Below are positions 13,760-20,849 of a stretch of DNA of 20,849 nt, piece by piece. Below the pieces are notes generated by a model that worked only from the letters and a program-made list of their open reading frames with translations, was not told the DNA's origin and made no database searches. A program made the translations under genes and the position numbers. How positions within the stretch are numbered: the first letter of the stretch is position 1; every line of letters starts with the position of its first letter. Source of the DNA: DAOPXV01 sp035352535 (lineage in GTDB: Bacteria; Muiribacteriota; UBA9980); contig CAZJFS010000070.1 in NCBI GenBank assembly GCA_964545075.1, forward strand, positions 1 to 20,849, written 5' to 3'.

Positions 13760-14451
13760 ATGGCCTCGACCTCTTTTACGCCGCGCGTTTTGAATTCTTC
13801 TTTTTCACCTTTGAGATAGCCGGCGAGAAGTTCAGGCCTTACGGCGAGTATAAAACTGAGCATCGTAAATAAGATTCCCGCCTCGCCAAGGGCGATAAAA
13901 AAATGGATAAACGTGATCGCGGGAACGACCTTCGCGGCCGGCGCTATGCCCGAAAACGCAAGTTCAAGACCGCAGAAGAAAGACGCGGCAACCACGGAAA
14001 AATAGCCGGTAAGCGTTGAAGCTATTAAAAATCCAGGCCTGGTCGAAAAAAAAGCGATATTTTTATTTAAAAGTATGAAAATAGCGTACGATAAAAAACC
14101 GCCGATAACGCCCATATTAAAAACATTGGCGCCCATGGCTATCACGCCTCCGTCGGCGAAAAAAAGCGATTGAATTGCGAGGATTACCGTCATAGAAATA
14201 AAGCCGAGATATGGACCGAGTATGAGCGAAATAAAAAACGCCCCTAAAAAATGCCCGGATGCGCCGAAGCCTATAGGAAAATTTATCATCTGCGCGGCAA
14301 AAACGAAAGCGGTGACCGCGCCGGCGATGGAAGCCCGCGTTTCATCGAGGTTTTTCGAAACATTCCGGTTGCAGACATAAAACAAAGCGGCCGAAACGGG
14401 AATACAAAACGAGTTAACGCCATTTGATAATAATCCGTCAGGTAAATGCAT
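13756..14451 (-). CDS. cbiM: CbiM-type cobalt/nickel-binding (S) subunit
   Basis: A 231-residue membrane protein that binds the metal ion and carries it across. It starts MHLPDGLL: in this family the amino group of Met1 and the side chain of His2 are themselves metal ligands, so the start codon at 14451 is fixed by function. A further ligand, His67, lies in FPIGFGASGHFLGAFF, the expected block. About seven membrane helices follow the family pattern. No Shine-Dalgarno is found upstream, and the promoter places the transcription start at or next to the ATG, implying a leaderless message. It is the first gene of the importer operon. Co2+ and Ni2+ cannot be told apart from the sequence; the nearby CobN-like gene mildly favours cobalt, though that protein may not handle cobalt at all. 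Confidence 0.93.
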   Translation of the reverse strand: MHLPDGLLSNGVNSFCIPVSAALFYVCNRNVSKNLDETRASIAGAVTAFVFAAQMINFPIGFGASGHFLGAFFISLILGPYLGFISMTVILAIQSLFFADGGVIAMGANVFNMGVIGGFLSYAIFILLNKNIAFFSTRPGFLIASTLTGYFSVVAASFFCGLELAFSGIAPAAKVVPAITFIHFFIALGEAGILFTMLSFILAVRPELLAGYLKGEKEEFKTRGVKEVEAI

Positions 14452-14458
14452 GATCGTT

Positions 14459-14487
14459 ATCTTATCACAGGCTCATTTCTTTGTCAA
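14459..14487 (-). promoter_or_regulatory. Sigma-70-type promoter placing cbiM as leaderless
   Basis: On the minus strand TTGACA (14482-14487), 17 bases, then TAAGAT (14459-14464) preceded by TGA. Only 7 bases separate the -10 box from the cbiM ATG, so transcription should start at the ATG itself. No cobalamin or NiCo riboswitch can fit. Confidence 0.75.
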
Positions 14488-14529
14488 ATTTTTTTAAACC
14501 ATACAATTTGCATACGCATTTTTTTTAAT

Positions 14530-15384
14530 TCATCCGTCGGAGCGCCTGAAAATTTTAATAAACCATGCGCTCATGAGTATAAACGATAAAAATGCCACGG
14601 ATATTTGCGCCGGCGGATAATCATAATAGTTCGCGAATACGAACGCCAATATATTAGAAATCAATGATATGATCGGAGAGAGTATAAACATTCTTTTGAT
14701 ATCATGCGAAAAATTTTTCGCGGCGAGCGCCGGAAGGACGAGACCGCCGAAGACGAAAAGCATCCCTGAAACTCTTATTGAAAGCCCGAGCGCCAATCCC
14801 AGCCATATAGAAAACGCCAAATTATATAGAGACGTTGGAATGCCTATCGAAAAAGCCATTTCATTGTCTATCGCGATCAGTGTGAAGTGACGCCACAGAA
14901 ACCGCAGCGTAAGCGCGGTGACCAGAAAAAGCGCCGCAAAGCAACTCACGTCGCCGATTGTCGCGCCTATAATGCTCGAGGATAAAAGCCGGTTGATCTC
15001 CTCCGTCCCGTGAGGGCTTTTAGAGACTAAAATCACTGAAAGACTCGAACAGGCCAGAAACACGAACCCGGTAACCGCTTCGTGACTGTCGGCGACAAGA
15101 TTTTTATTTGACGTGAGCCATGACGCGGCTATTGAAAAGATAACCGCCATGGCTACGATCAAACATTCATGCAGATATTCCGGAATGATTCCGGAAACGG
15201 CCGGCAGAATGACCAACGCCAGAGAAATTCCAAGCGCCGAAGCCTGGGATATGGCCGCGCCGATAAATATCTGATCTCTGGCCACTATTAAAACGCCCAG
15301 AAGCGAAAGCAAAAGGCCTATCGACCAGCCGGCGAGATAAGTGTATTTGAAAAGCTGCCATGATAATATAAATTCATTTATCAT
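14530..15384 (-). CDS. znuB: ZnuB-type ABC metal permease
   Basis: A 284-residue membrane protein of the ABC-3 (ZnuB/MntB/TroC) permease family, with about eight hydrophobic segments. Recognisable parts include the early GWSIGLLLSLLGVLIVARDQIFIGAAISQASALGISLA region, FVFLACSSLSVILVSKSPHG, and the later GLALGLSIRVSGMLFVFGGLVLPALAAKNFS block near the cytoplasmic coupling loop. It forms the channel of the ZnuABC importer. The ATG overlaps the znuC stop (ATGA), so the two are coupled. Zinc is inferred from the substrate-binding protein and the porin; a manganese permease would look similar. It ends 78 bases before cbiM, which has its own promoter. Confidence 0.9.
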   Translation of the reverse strand: MINEFILSWQLFKYTYLAGWSIGLLLSLLGVLIVARDQIFIGAAISQASALGISLALVILPAVSGIIPEYLHECLIVAMAVIFSIAASWLTSNKNLVADSHEAVTGFVFLACSSLSVILVSKSPHGTEEINRLLSSSIIGATIGDVSCFAALFLVTALTLRFLWRHFTLIAIDNEMAFSIGIPTSLYNLAFSIWLGLALGLSIRVSGMLFVFGGLVLPALAAKNFSHDIKRMFILSPIISLISNILAFVFANYYDYPPAQISVAFLSFILMSAWFIKIFRRSDG

Positions 15385-16094
15385 ATTTTCACCTTTAGCG
15401 ACGCTCCATATGTTTTAATGATATTTTTTTCGTTGAGAATTTCTTTTCCCGGCCCTGAAATAATACCGCCGCCCGAAAACATGGCGACATGGCTTCCGTG
15501 GCGCGCCGCAAGATTAATATTATGCGTAACCACTATGACCGTCATGTTCTGCGTCTTTTTCAAATCGATAATAACCCTGACCAAAGCGTTCTCCGAAAGA
15601 AAGTCAAGGCCGTTCGTCGGCTCGTCCAATATCAGCGCGCGGGGCTTTCTGATTAAAGTCCTTGCTATAAGCGCGCGCTGCTTTTGCCCGCCGGAAAGGC
15701 TCCAATAACTATTTTTCGAAAGATTTGAAATACCCGTGCATTCGAGCGCGTATTCGTAATTTTTTTCGATCTCGTCCCTTGAAATCTTCATATTCGAAGC
15801 TCCAAGAGATACGAATTCACGAACCGTGGTCGGCAGAGTAGAATTGATATCGCAACGCTGCGGGACGAATCCAAGGTCTTTTTCAAAACGGAATCCGTCG
15901 GCGTATATCACTTCTCCGGAATTCGGTTTTATAAGCCGCAAAAATGATTTCACCAGGGTCGACTTGCCGGAACCATTCGGCCCTAAAAAAAACCAGAAAT
16001 CGCCTGATCTTACTTTGACGTTTACATCGCTGAGTATATTTTTCTTGCCATAACCAATTGACAGATTTTTCGCTGAAATAATAACTTCGTTCAT
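15381..16094 (-). CDS. znuC: ZnuC-type ABC ATPase
   Basis: A 237-residue ATPase of the metal importer. Motifs: Walker A GPNGSGKSTL (39-48), Q-loop VPQRCDI, signature LSGGQKQR, Walker B ALILDEPTNGLD, then the H-loop His in VVTHNINLAARHG. The QRCDI segment after the Q-loop is typical of the ZnuC/MntB ATPase group. An AAGGG site precedes ATG 16094. It follows znuA after 71 bases that contain a strong hairpin (16123-16156) and overlaps znuB downstream, so ATPase and permease are made together and apart from the binding protein. Confidence 0.92.
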   Translation of the reverse strand: MNEVIISAKNLSIGYGKKNILSDVNVKVRSGDFWFFLGPNGSGKSTLVKSFLRLIKPNSGEVIYADGFRFEKDLGFVPQRCDINSTLPTTVREFVSLGASNMKISRDEIEKNYEYALECTGISNLSKNSYWSLSGGQKQRALIARTLIRKPRALILDEPTNGLDFLSENALVRVIIDLKKTQNMTVIVVTHNINLAARHGSHVAMFSGGGIISGPGKEILNEKNIIKTYGASLKVKI

Positions 16095-16122
16095 TTACTT
16101 ACCCTTCTATAAATCAAACTTT

Positions 16123-16156
16123 ATCGCCGGCCGCTTCGCTCGAAACAGCCGGCGAT
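16123..16156 (-). promoter_or_regulatory. Hairpin between znuA and znuC
   Basis: A perfect 9-bp GC-rich stem ATCGCCGGC/GCCGGCGAT with a 16-base loop. No T run follows, so it is not a standard terminator. It may protect the upstream porin-znuA message or damp read-through, giving more binding protein than transporter. Confidence 0.55.
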
Positions 16157-16165
16157 TTATCTTCG

Positions 16166-17248
16166 TTATTTATTGTTCAGACATTGCAATATAGTCGCGG
16201 CATTATATTCAATCATTTGAATATACGTTCCGGCGCCAGCTCTTGAACCGGTTAAGTTCGCGAGCCGGCAAACGTTAGCTCCCGTAATCTTCGAAAGGGC
16301 GTCCGCGTGCCTGGAATCATAATACGCCGAAGCCACTATTATTTTTATGCCCTGAGTCTTCATTTTTTCTGAAAGAAGCCTGATGGTTTTCGTCGTCGGA
16401 GGCACTCCCGGAACTTCTTCCATATGGCCCATGATGACGAACCCGAAACGGTTTGCGAAATATATCCACATCGCATGGTCGTCGACAATCTTCGTTGCCG
16501 AATAAGGAAGCAATTTGCCAATACAGCCGCCAAGCTTCGAATCGTCTTTCTGACTTTTTAAAAAATCAAGCAGCTTACCGTTTTCATTAAGTTTGACCAG
16601 CTTTATGAAATCGTATTTTCCCGCAAGCTCAGCGCCAAAAACCGCGGCGCCTAACTTTTTCATAAACGCGGCGTAATTTTCCTCGAACGCTTTTTTTTGC
16701 GAAGGCTGAAGCTCGCATAATTTTTCCTTTATGAGTTCCGCCGCTTTTGCGCCGTTGACCGGATCGAGAAGATAGTGAGGATTGCCGTTCGGGTGAACGT
16801 CGCCCATCGAGCGGTCGATAGCGGCGGCCGGAACATCGAGCGGTTCGATGACCTTTGAGCAGTCAACGTAGCCCGACCCCGAATTTTGAATTTTCGCGTT
16901 TCTGCAATTATTGATTAAAACCGGAAGCCAACCTGTTTCAAGCTCCATGCCCGATATCACAAGCATGTCCGCGCCGCTTAACGATTTTATGAAGCCAGGC
17001 TTGGCTTCGACGAAGTGCGGGTCCTCGGTGGCTTTCGCGAAAACCGTCACGTTTACGGCGGAACCTCCGATATTTGAAACGATGTCGCCCAGATCGGTTA
17101 TCGTAGCGCAAACATTCAACTTTCCGTTTTCCGCGGAATCGGCCGCACCTATAGATACCGTCAAAACCAGAATTATCGCGAAAATAAAAACCTTTTTGAA
17201 ACCAGCCTGCATATCGAATATATCGAATACGTTAATTATTTTATTCAT
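16166..17248 (-). CDS. znuA: ZnuA-type zinc-binding periplasmic protein
   Basis: A 360-residue cluster A-I metal-binding protein that delivers metal to ZnuBC. Likely ligands are His78 (EDPHFVEAKP), His158 (GNPHYLLDP), His258 (VDDHAMWIYFANRFGF) and an acidic or His residue in YYDSRHAD (309-316). The pattern of three His is the zinc type; manganese-binding members usually have two His and two acidic ligands. The His-rich loop of Escherichia coli ZnuA is missing; only DVHPNGNPH hints at it. The signal peptide core is at 19-37. GGAGG lies 9 bases before ATG 17248; Met13 would give a tidier signal peptide but has no ribosome binding site. It follows the porin gene by 29 bases. Confidence 0.92.
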   Translation of the reverse strand: MNKIINVFDIFDMQAGFKKVFIFAIILVLTVSIGAADSAENGKLNVCATITDLGDIVSNIGGSAVNVTVFAKATEDPHFVEAKPGFIKSLSGADMLVISGMELETGWLPVLINNCRNAKIQNSGSGYVDCSKVIEPLDVPAAAIDRSMGDVHPNGNPHYLLDPVNGAKAAELIKEKLCELQPSQKKAFEENYAAFMKKLGAAVFGAELAGKYDFIKLVKLNENGKLLDFLKSQKDDSKLGGCIGKLLPYSATKIVDDHAMWIYFANRFGFVIMGHMEEVPGVPPTTKTIRLLSEKMKTQGIKIIVASAYYDSRHADALSKITGANVCRLANLTGSRAGAGTYIQMIEYNAATILQCLNNK

Positions 17249-17277
17249 AATAATAATCCTCCAGATTTGTTCTATCG

Positions 17278-18804
17278 TTAAAATTTATGCGCCGGATGCG
17301 AGCCATACATTATTTCATAGCAGAACCAGTAGCTGTTGGCTTTTCCGGAAGGCAGGCAATCCGACCTGTCATAATTATATTGCAGCCTCATTCTTGAAAA
17401 TTCGCTCGGATAATAAATCAGGACGGGCGCGAATCTGGTCCGGTCGGCCCTGTAAATATCGGAGCTTCGCCCCCCGATGCTTTCGCCGCTTCCGGACGCC
17501 TTCTCATAGCGTATTGCTGACGCCCAGCCGTATTTAAACCCTTTTACAAGCTGCATATAATAACCGGAATCATTGAGATTATCGGAGGGAAGACTGATGC
17601 CGTTCGCCTGGTCGCTGAAACCATCCGCGGCGTATTTTCTTTTCATAAATTCGCCTTCGAAAACAAGATATGGCCACCCCCTGAAATTTTTTTCGGGGCG
17701 CCATTTTAAAACAATATCGGCGCCGAAAATATTTGTCTTTCCGTCCGCGCCGGAGGAGTTCGGGCCGAATAAACCCGAGAATCCGAGTTTCGCCGTCGTG
17801 CTATTATTGAGAGCAAATGAATTTTCCCATCTTATAAACCTGGCCAGATCGGCGATACTTCTTGTGTCGTTATAGACCAGCGGCCTTCCGCCGACGCCTA
17901 GATCAAAAGCCGTATTCGCGAACTTGTCGGAAGATTCAGGATCGACTTTTCCTGACAAAAAGCTTGCGGCGGATTCCGAATTGGCGTTTTGAAGTCCAAG
18001 ATAAAGTTCCGAATACCATTTCACCGGAACGAGCCATGAAAGCCTCATTCCCTCGCTTCTGAAACCATCCGCGCCAAAAATTCTCGACGCGATTATAGGC
18101 TTATCTATAAAATTCCACGAATGCGGATGCGTCGGGTTATTTCTTCCAAACTCATTTAAAAAATAACCGAGCTTGAGCTGAAGATTATCGGGCAATTTCG
18201 TGGTCGTCAAAAAAGCTTCTTCGAGCTCTACTCCTCGCGGAACGTAAACTATATGGGCCTCGCCTCTGAAATATGGATCAACCGCGCCGGACAAAGAAAA
18301 TTCCGAAGCGTTTAAGTTGAATCCGCGCTGGTTCGGATCGTGGCCTCCGTTAAAAAGGGTTGAAAGTTCGTTGTTTTTTTTGTCGGACCATCCGGCGGTT
18401 CCCATCACCGAATAGGATATGTCGATCAAATTCTGCGATGCAGCTGCTTTAGCGGGCGCCGTAAAACTTATTTGCTTTGCCCCCGCCGGTTTTTGATTCG
18501 ATGCCTTTTGAGAGTCTATTTCTGAAATCGCCCTGTCGAGAGCTTCCTGCGGGGAGGCTTCGGTGGGTTTCCCATTAGAAACCCATTCCACGGCGTCCTT
18601 ATTATTTTCTAGTTTTTTGAGGCGGATTTCAAGATTTGAAATTATCGCCGATTGTTTTTGATTTTCCGATATCAGCTTTTCGACTACGGTTTTTAATTCA
18701 TCGATAGTCTTAACATCTTTATTTCCGGCGTAAGCGCCGTTCACAAAAATAAATAGAAAAATAGAAACAGCGAAAAAACAAGCCTGACGGCTATATTTAA
18801 ACAT
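17278..18804 (-). CDS. Outer-membrane porin of the zinc operon
   Basis: A 508-residue protein with a signal peptide (1-26, AYA-G), then a coiled-coil stretch (about 33-68, ELKTVVEKLISENQ...) that may trimerise or span the periplasm. A Ser/Ala/Gln-rich linker follows, and then a beta-barrel of alternating hydrophobic strands (about 125-508) ending in Phe, the usual signal for the barrel-assembly machinery. The end YGSHPAHKF and the internal NEFGRNNPTHPHSWNF carry several His and resemble outer-membrane proteins found beside znuA in other diderms, supporting a role in letting Zn2+ across the outer membrane. No TonB box or plug is present, so it is a passive channel. GGAGG precedes ATG 18804, and the gene leads into znuA. 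Confidence 0.85.
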   Translation of the reverse strand: MFKYSRQACFFAVSIFLFIFVNGAYAGNKDVKTIDELKTVVEKLISENQKQSAIISNLEIRLKKLENNKDAVEWVSNGKPTEASPQEALDRAISEIDSQKASNQKPAGAKQISFTAPAKAAASQNLIDISYSVMGTAGWSDKKNNELSTLFNGGHDPNQRGFNLNASEFSLSGAVDPYFRGEAHIVYVPRGVELEEAFLTTTKLPDNLQLKLGYFLNEFGRNNPTHPHSWNFIDKPIIASRIFGADGFRSEGMRLSWLVPVKWYSELYLGLQNANSESAASFLSGKVDPESSDKFANTAFDLGVGGRPLVYNDTRSIADLARFIRWENSFALNNSTTAKLGFSGLFGPNSSGADGKTNIFGADIVLKWRPEKNFRGWPYLVFEGEFMKRKYAADGFSDQANGISLPSDNLNDSGYYMQLVKGFKYGWASAIRYEKASGSGESIGGRSSDIYRADRTRFAPVLIYYPSEFSRMRLQYNYDRSDCLPSGKANSYWFCYEIMYGSHPAHKF

Positions 18805-18872
18805 AAATATCCTCCGTTGGAATTATTGCGTTATTAAATTTTATATGGCTGGCGTGTTAAAGATTGGTTGAA

Positions 18873-19214
18873 TTATAAGACGAACCTGAACGGAGGCGCC
18901 CTGTTCGAAGGCGATAGAAAAGAAAAGTTATATATCGTGATATTCGGCAAAACCGGATAAAATCCGGAAATTAAAAAAGTAAAGTTTAAAACGGTTAGTG
19001 TAAGAAAAGTGAAAAGCGAACTCTGAATCAAACAAACGGGGCAGTCATTATCAGGCTCGGCTATTTTTTCAAAAGCCGGAACTTGATGACAGCCGACTTC
19101 CGCATGGTGTAAAACGGCATGATGTTTTCCGGAGTGAAAGGCGTCCAGAAAATTCAGCAGCGCGAGCGAGATTATTAAAACGTATAATAGAAATCTTCTT
19201 ATTTTAAATTTCAT
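18873..19214 (-). CDS. Small His/Cys-rich exported protein (DUF2946-like)
   Basis: A 113-residue protein with an N-terminal signal or anchor helix (MKFKIRRFLLYVLIISLALL), a short His-rich stretch (His27, 31, 32, 36, 37, 43), a DCPVC pair (Cys58, Cys61), a second hydrophobic segment (67-90), and an SNRAPPF motif close to the end. The CPxC plus C-terminal R(A/G)PP arrangement is what I recall from DUF2946-type proteins near metal genes; the match is by eye. As first gene of the apparent zinc operon (68 bases before the porin) it may bind Zn2+ at the membrane or act as a sensor. There is no ribosome binding site before the ATG; the promoter suggests a leaderless start. Confidence 0.75.
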   Translation of the reverse strand: MKFKIRRFLLYVLIISLALLNFLDAFHSGKHHAVLHHAEVGCHQVPAFEKIAEPDNDCPVCLIQSSLFTFLTLTVLNFTFLISGFYPVLPNITIYNFSFLSPSNRAPPFRFVL

Positions 19215-19224
19215 TTAGAAAATT

Positions 19225-19253
19225 ATAATATCACTACTTCAATAAAAAAGCAA
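19225..19253 (-). promoter_or_regulatory. Promoter of the zinc operon, near-leaderless start
   Basis: On the minus strand TTGCTT (19248-19253), 17 bases, then TATTAT (19225-19230) preceded by TGA. An overlapping TATAAT (19222-19227) could also serve. Either puts the start within a few bases of ATG 19214. I see no clear Zur palindrome. Confidence 0.55.
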
Positions 19254-19270
19254 TTTAATTTAAGCGTACG

Positions 19271-19802
19271 TCATTTTAACTCTTTCTTATTACCCTTTTG
19301 TCTGGCCTTCATTTCATCGTTACAATTATTTAAAGGCCGCATTTTACATTCGTCGCTTTTTCTTATCACGTAAAATAAAAGGCACGTAGCGAATAATATC
19401 CCTATTAAACTTATATTTTGAGAAGGCGACAGACCGAATAAAAACGCGCCGCGGTTATCATCTCTTACAAATTCAATTATAAATCGCCAGAAGGAATACA
19501 TATAAATATAAGATATAAATAAAGCGCCTTTCCACTTCGCAATTCTTTTTTCGATAACCAATAAAACGAAAAAAAATAATAGGCACGCGAGCGCTTCATA
19601 AAGTTGCGTTGGATGACGGGGCAGCAGGTCGCCGGCAAGATTCGGGAAAACGACTCCGATAAAACAATCAGTATGCGCCCCATAACAGCAACCGTTAAAA
19701 AAGCAACCGATTCTGCCGAAAAAATGGCTGACTGAAAGCGCTGGCGTTATTACGTCGGCCATGGCAAAATAGTTTATTTTATTGACTTTTGTATAATATA
19801 AT
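19271..19802 (-). pseudogene. lgt: lgt, 5'-truncated by insertion sequence
   Basis: The C-terminal part of prolipoprotein diacylglyceryl transferase, the inner-membrane enzyme that moves diacylglycerol from phosphatidylglycerol to the lipobox Cys. The retained part has the signature FGRIGCFFNGCCYG, then RHPTQLYEA, and two or three late membrane helices. The family is usually about 260-290 residues; here only about 177 codons remain. The frame is open past the ATG at 19762 up to the edge of the insertion sequence (LYYTKVNKINYFAMADV), and that upstream piece still looks like Lgt, so the gene was cut by the insertion. The N-terminal helices and upstream catalytic parts are missing. A shortened 163-residue product from 19762 is possible but unlikely to be active. 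Confidence 0.85.
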
Positions 19803-19824
19803 ATGACTATAAAGATAAAACAGC
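19803..19824. repeat. Left terminal inverted repeat of the IS
   Basis: Begins ATGACTATAAAGATAAAA and ends CAGC, pairing with 20772-20793 at 17 of 22 positions. The transposase stop codon (19807-19809) lies inside it. Confidence 0.75.
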
Positions 19825-20703
19825 TGCCGGAGTTGCCTTGTGTTTAGAGCAAGCCTCTAACAATCTATCGAATAATTGATTTTGCCAGAAGCGGCGATTG
19901 AATCTATAACAAAATTCGTTCAGGTAACTTTGCAAATGTTTCTTTCCTAAACCATGATACGTTCCCATTATGTATGCTTTTGCGTTAGAAATCACTTTAT
20001 GCACCCAAGACAGATTTTCAAAATCGGCATTCAATTGAACATGTTTGTATGTCTTAGAGTCCTTCAAATGATTATATACGTTTAGTCCATCACTGGTTAT
20101 TTTCGATCCCGCATCAACATTTTCTTCAATAAGAGCAGCAATTGTTTTTTTCGTTATGTCTTCAACGACGCTCATTTTCGCATAAAGCGCTTTCCCGTCT
20201 TCCGTAGTTGAAACGGAAACAACTACTTTGCTCTTTGACGTGCCACGGCCTCTTTTTCCGCCGTTATCTGGTCCTCCAAAATACGATTCATCTACTTCGA
20301 CGATATCGGCAAGCCTATAAGCAGAGTCTCGATTTTCCATGGAGTCTCTAATTTTATGCAGCATGACCCAGGCCGTAGGATAAGACACCTTGATTTCTTT
20401 TGCAAGAAATAACGCTGAAATGCCACGTTTATCCTTGGCCGCAAGATAAATCGCCCAAAACCATTTCAAAAGTGGAGTTTTCGTTGCATGCATTACTGTG
20501 TTTGTCGTAATAGTAGACTGATAACGGCATATTTTGCACTGGTATAAATTACGATCGGCTATATGGTAGTAACCGTCATGACCGCATTTATCGCAAGTAA
20601 AACCTTTAGGCCATTTATGCTTGAATAAATGCTTTTTGCATTTTTCTTCGGTGCCAAATTTCTTTTGGAATTCTATGATTGCCATGCTGTTTTGTTGAGC
20701 CAT
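19807..20703 (-). CDS. IS1595-family (ISXO2-like) transposase
   Basis: A 298-residue transposase. The N-terminus carries a zinc ribbon (CDKC at 37-40, CKIC at 56-59), followed by a helix-turn-helix-like segment (about 94-118) and an ISXO2-type catalytic domain. Candidate catalytic residues are Asp138 in VEVDESYFGG, Asp205 in ITSDGLNVY, and Asn240 or the nearby His250/Glu263 in SNAKAYIMGTYHGLGKKHLQSYLNEF, matching the DDE/DDN pattern of the family. The full length is intact with no frameshift, so the element could be active. GGAGGA lies 4 bases before ATG 20703; Met7 is an alternative without such support. A promoter is at 20736-20764. Confidence 0.95.
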   Translation of the reverse strand: MAQQNSMAIIEFQKKFGTEEKCKKHLFKHKWPKGFTCDKCGHDGYYHIADRNLYQCKICRYQSTITTNTVMHATKTPLLKWFWAIYLAAKDKRGISALFLAKEIKVSYPTAWVMLHKIRDSMENRDSAYRLADIVEVDESYFGGPDNGGKRGRGTSKSKVVVSVSTTEDGKALYAKMSVVEDITKKTIAALIEENVDAGSKITSDGLNVYNHLKDSKTYKHVQLNADFENLSWVHKVISNAKAYIMGTYHGLGKKHLQSYLNEFCYRFNRRFWQNQLFDRLLEACSKHKATPAAVLSL

Positions 20704-20735
20704 AAAGTCCTCCGTATCTTAAATCATTGGTACTT

Positions 20736-20764
20736 ATAATATCATAGAATTGAGGGTTTGTAAA
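20736..20764 (-). promoter_or_regulatory. Transposase promoter
   Basis: On the minus strand TTTACA (20759-20764), 17 bases, then TATTAT (20736-20741) preceded by TGA. The start near 20729 gives a leader of about 26 nt with a GGAGGA site. Confidence 0.6.
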
Positions 20765-20771
20765 GAAAAAT

Positions 20772-20793
20772 GCTGTGTTTGTTTAATAGTCAT
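20772..20793. repeat. Right terminal inverted repeat of the IS
   Basis: Read inward on the minus strand it begins ATGACTATTAAACAAA and ends CACAGC, the partner of 19803-19824. Confidence 0.75.
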
Positions 20794-20849
20794 GTTTTTT
20801 ATTGAGGGCTTTTCGACGGCATTTTTGAATGTTAAAAAATTTTGTGTTT

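Larger units (their letters stand above)
19803..20793 (-). mobile_element. IS1595-family insertion sequence, about 991 bp
   Basis: A complete-looking insertion sequence: one transposase gene with its own promoter between 22-bp imperfect terminal inverted repeats (17 of 22 positions match, outer end ATGACTAT). I find no 8-bp target duplication: the flanks are AATATAAT on the left and GTTTTTTA on the right. That suggests an old insertion, a deletion next to the element, or slightly wrong ends. The 56 bases beyond it do not recognisably continue lgt. Confidence 0.8.

Noticed and set aside
14452..14529. NikR-type operator before cbiM, suggested by GTATGC and GTATGG
   Set aside because: The two hexamers are direct, not inverted, and lack the 16-base spacing of the NikR site.

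Overview
The window reads as a piece of chromosome from a diderm (Gram-negative-type) bacterium. It carries a TonB-dependent outer-membrane receptor, a porin ending in Phe, several proteins with classical signal peptides, and lipoprotein-modification gene remains. I cannot place the phylum from sequence alone. The DUF134/NifX-like pair, the HmuS-type CobN protein and a sigma-54-type promoter all fit an anaerobe. Almost everything lies on the minus strand, and the theme is transition metals and metal tetrapyrroles.

Left end (1-2.2 kb): the 5' part of a secreted Cys-containing protein (minus) and a 12-segment membrane protein of unknown family (plus) are fired from two divergent, near-consensus sigma-70 promoters. 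After the plus-strand terminator lies a frameshifted fossil of a CorC/HlyC-type domain.

2.2-10.6 kb: a secreted protein of unknown function has a consensus -24/-12 (sigma-54) promoter. It is followed, reading leftwards from 10.6 kb, by a four-gene operon: TonB-dependent receptor, exported membrane-anchored CobN-like (HmuS-type) protein, MotA/TolQ/ExbB protein and DUF2149 protein. The operon has a TTGACA/TAAAAT promoter and a leader of about 215 nt with a two-copy imperfect direct repeat. The layout matches the Hmu type of tetrapyrrole acquisition: receptor for uptake, CobN-like protein for metal removal or insertion outside the cytoplasm, and a TolQ/DUF2149 pair as a private energising motor.

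10.8-11.8 kb: a DUF134 DNA-binding protein and a NifX/NifB-like protein share a perfect sigma-70 promoter that overlaps a 16-bp palindrome, probably an autoregulatory operator.

11.9-14.5 kb: an ECF-type cobalt/nickel importer (CbiM, PDGLE subunit, CbiQ, CbiO), apparently transcribed as a leaderless mRNA. 14.5-19.2 kb: a zinc-type ABC importer (ZnuA, ZnuC, ZnuB) preceded by a Zn-operon-type porin and a small His/Cys-rich exported protein, again with an apparently leaderless start.

19.3-20.8 kb: the 3' half of lgt, cut off by an IS1595-family insertion sequence with 22-bp imperfect terminal inverted repeats. The last 56 bases contain nothing I recognise.
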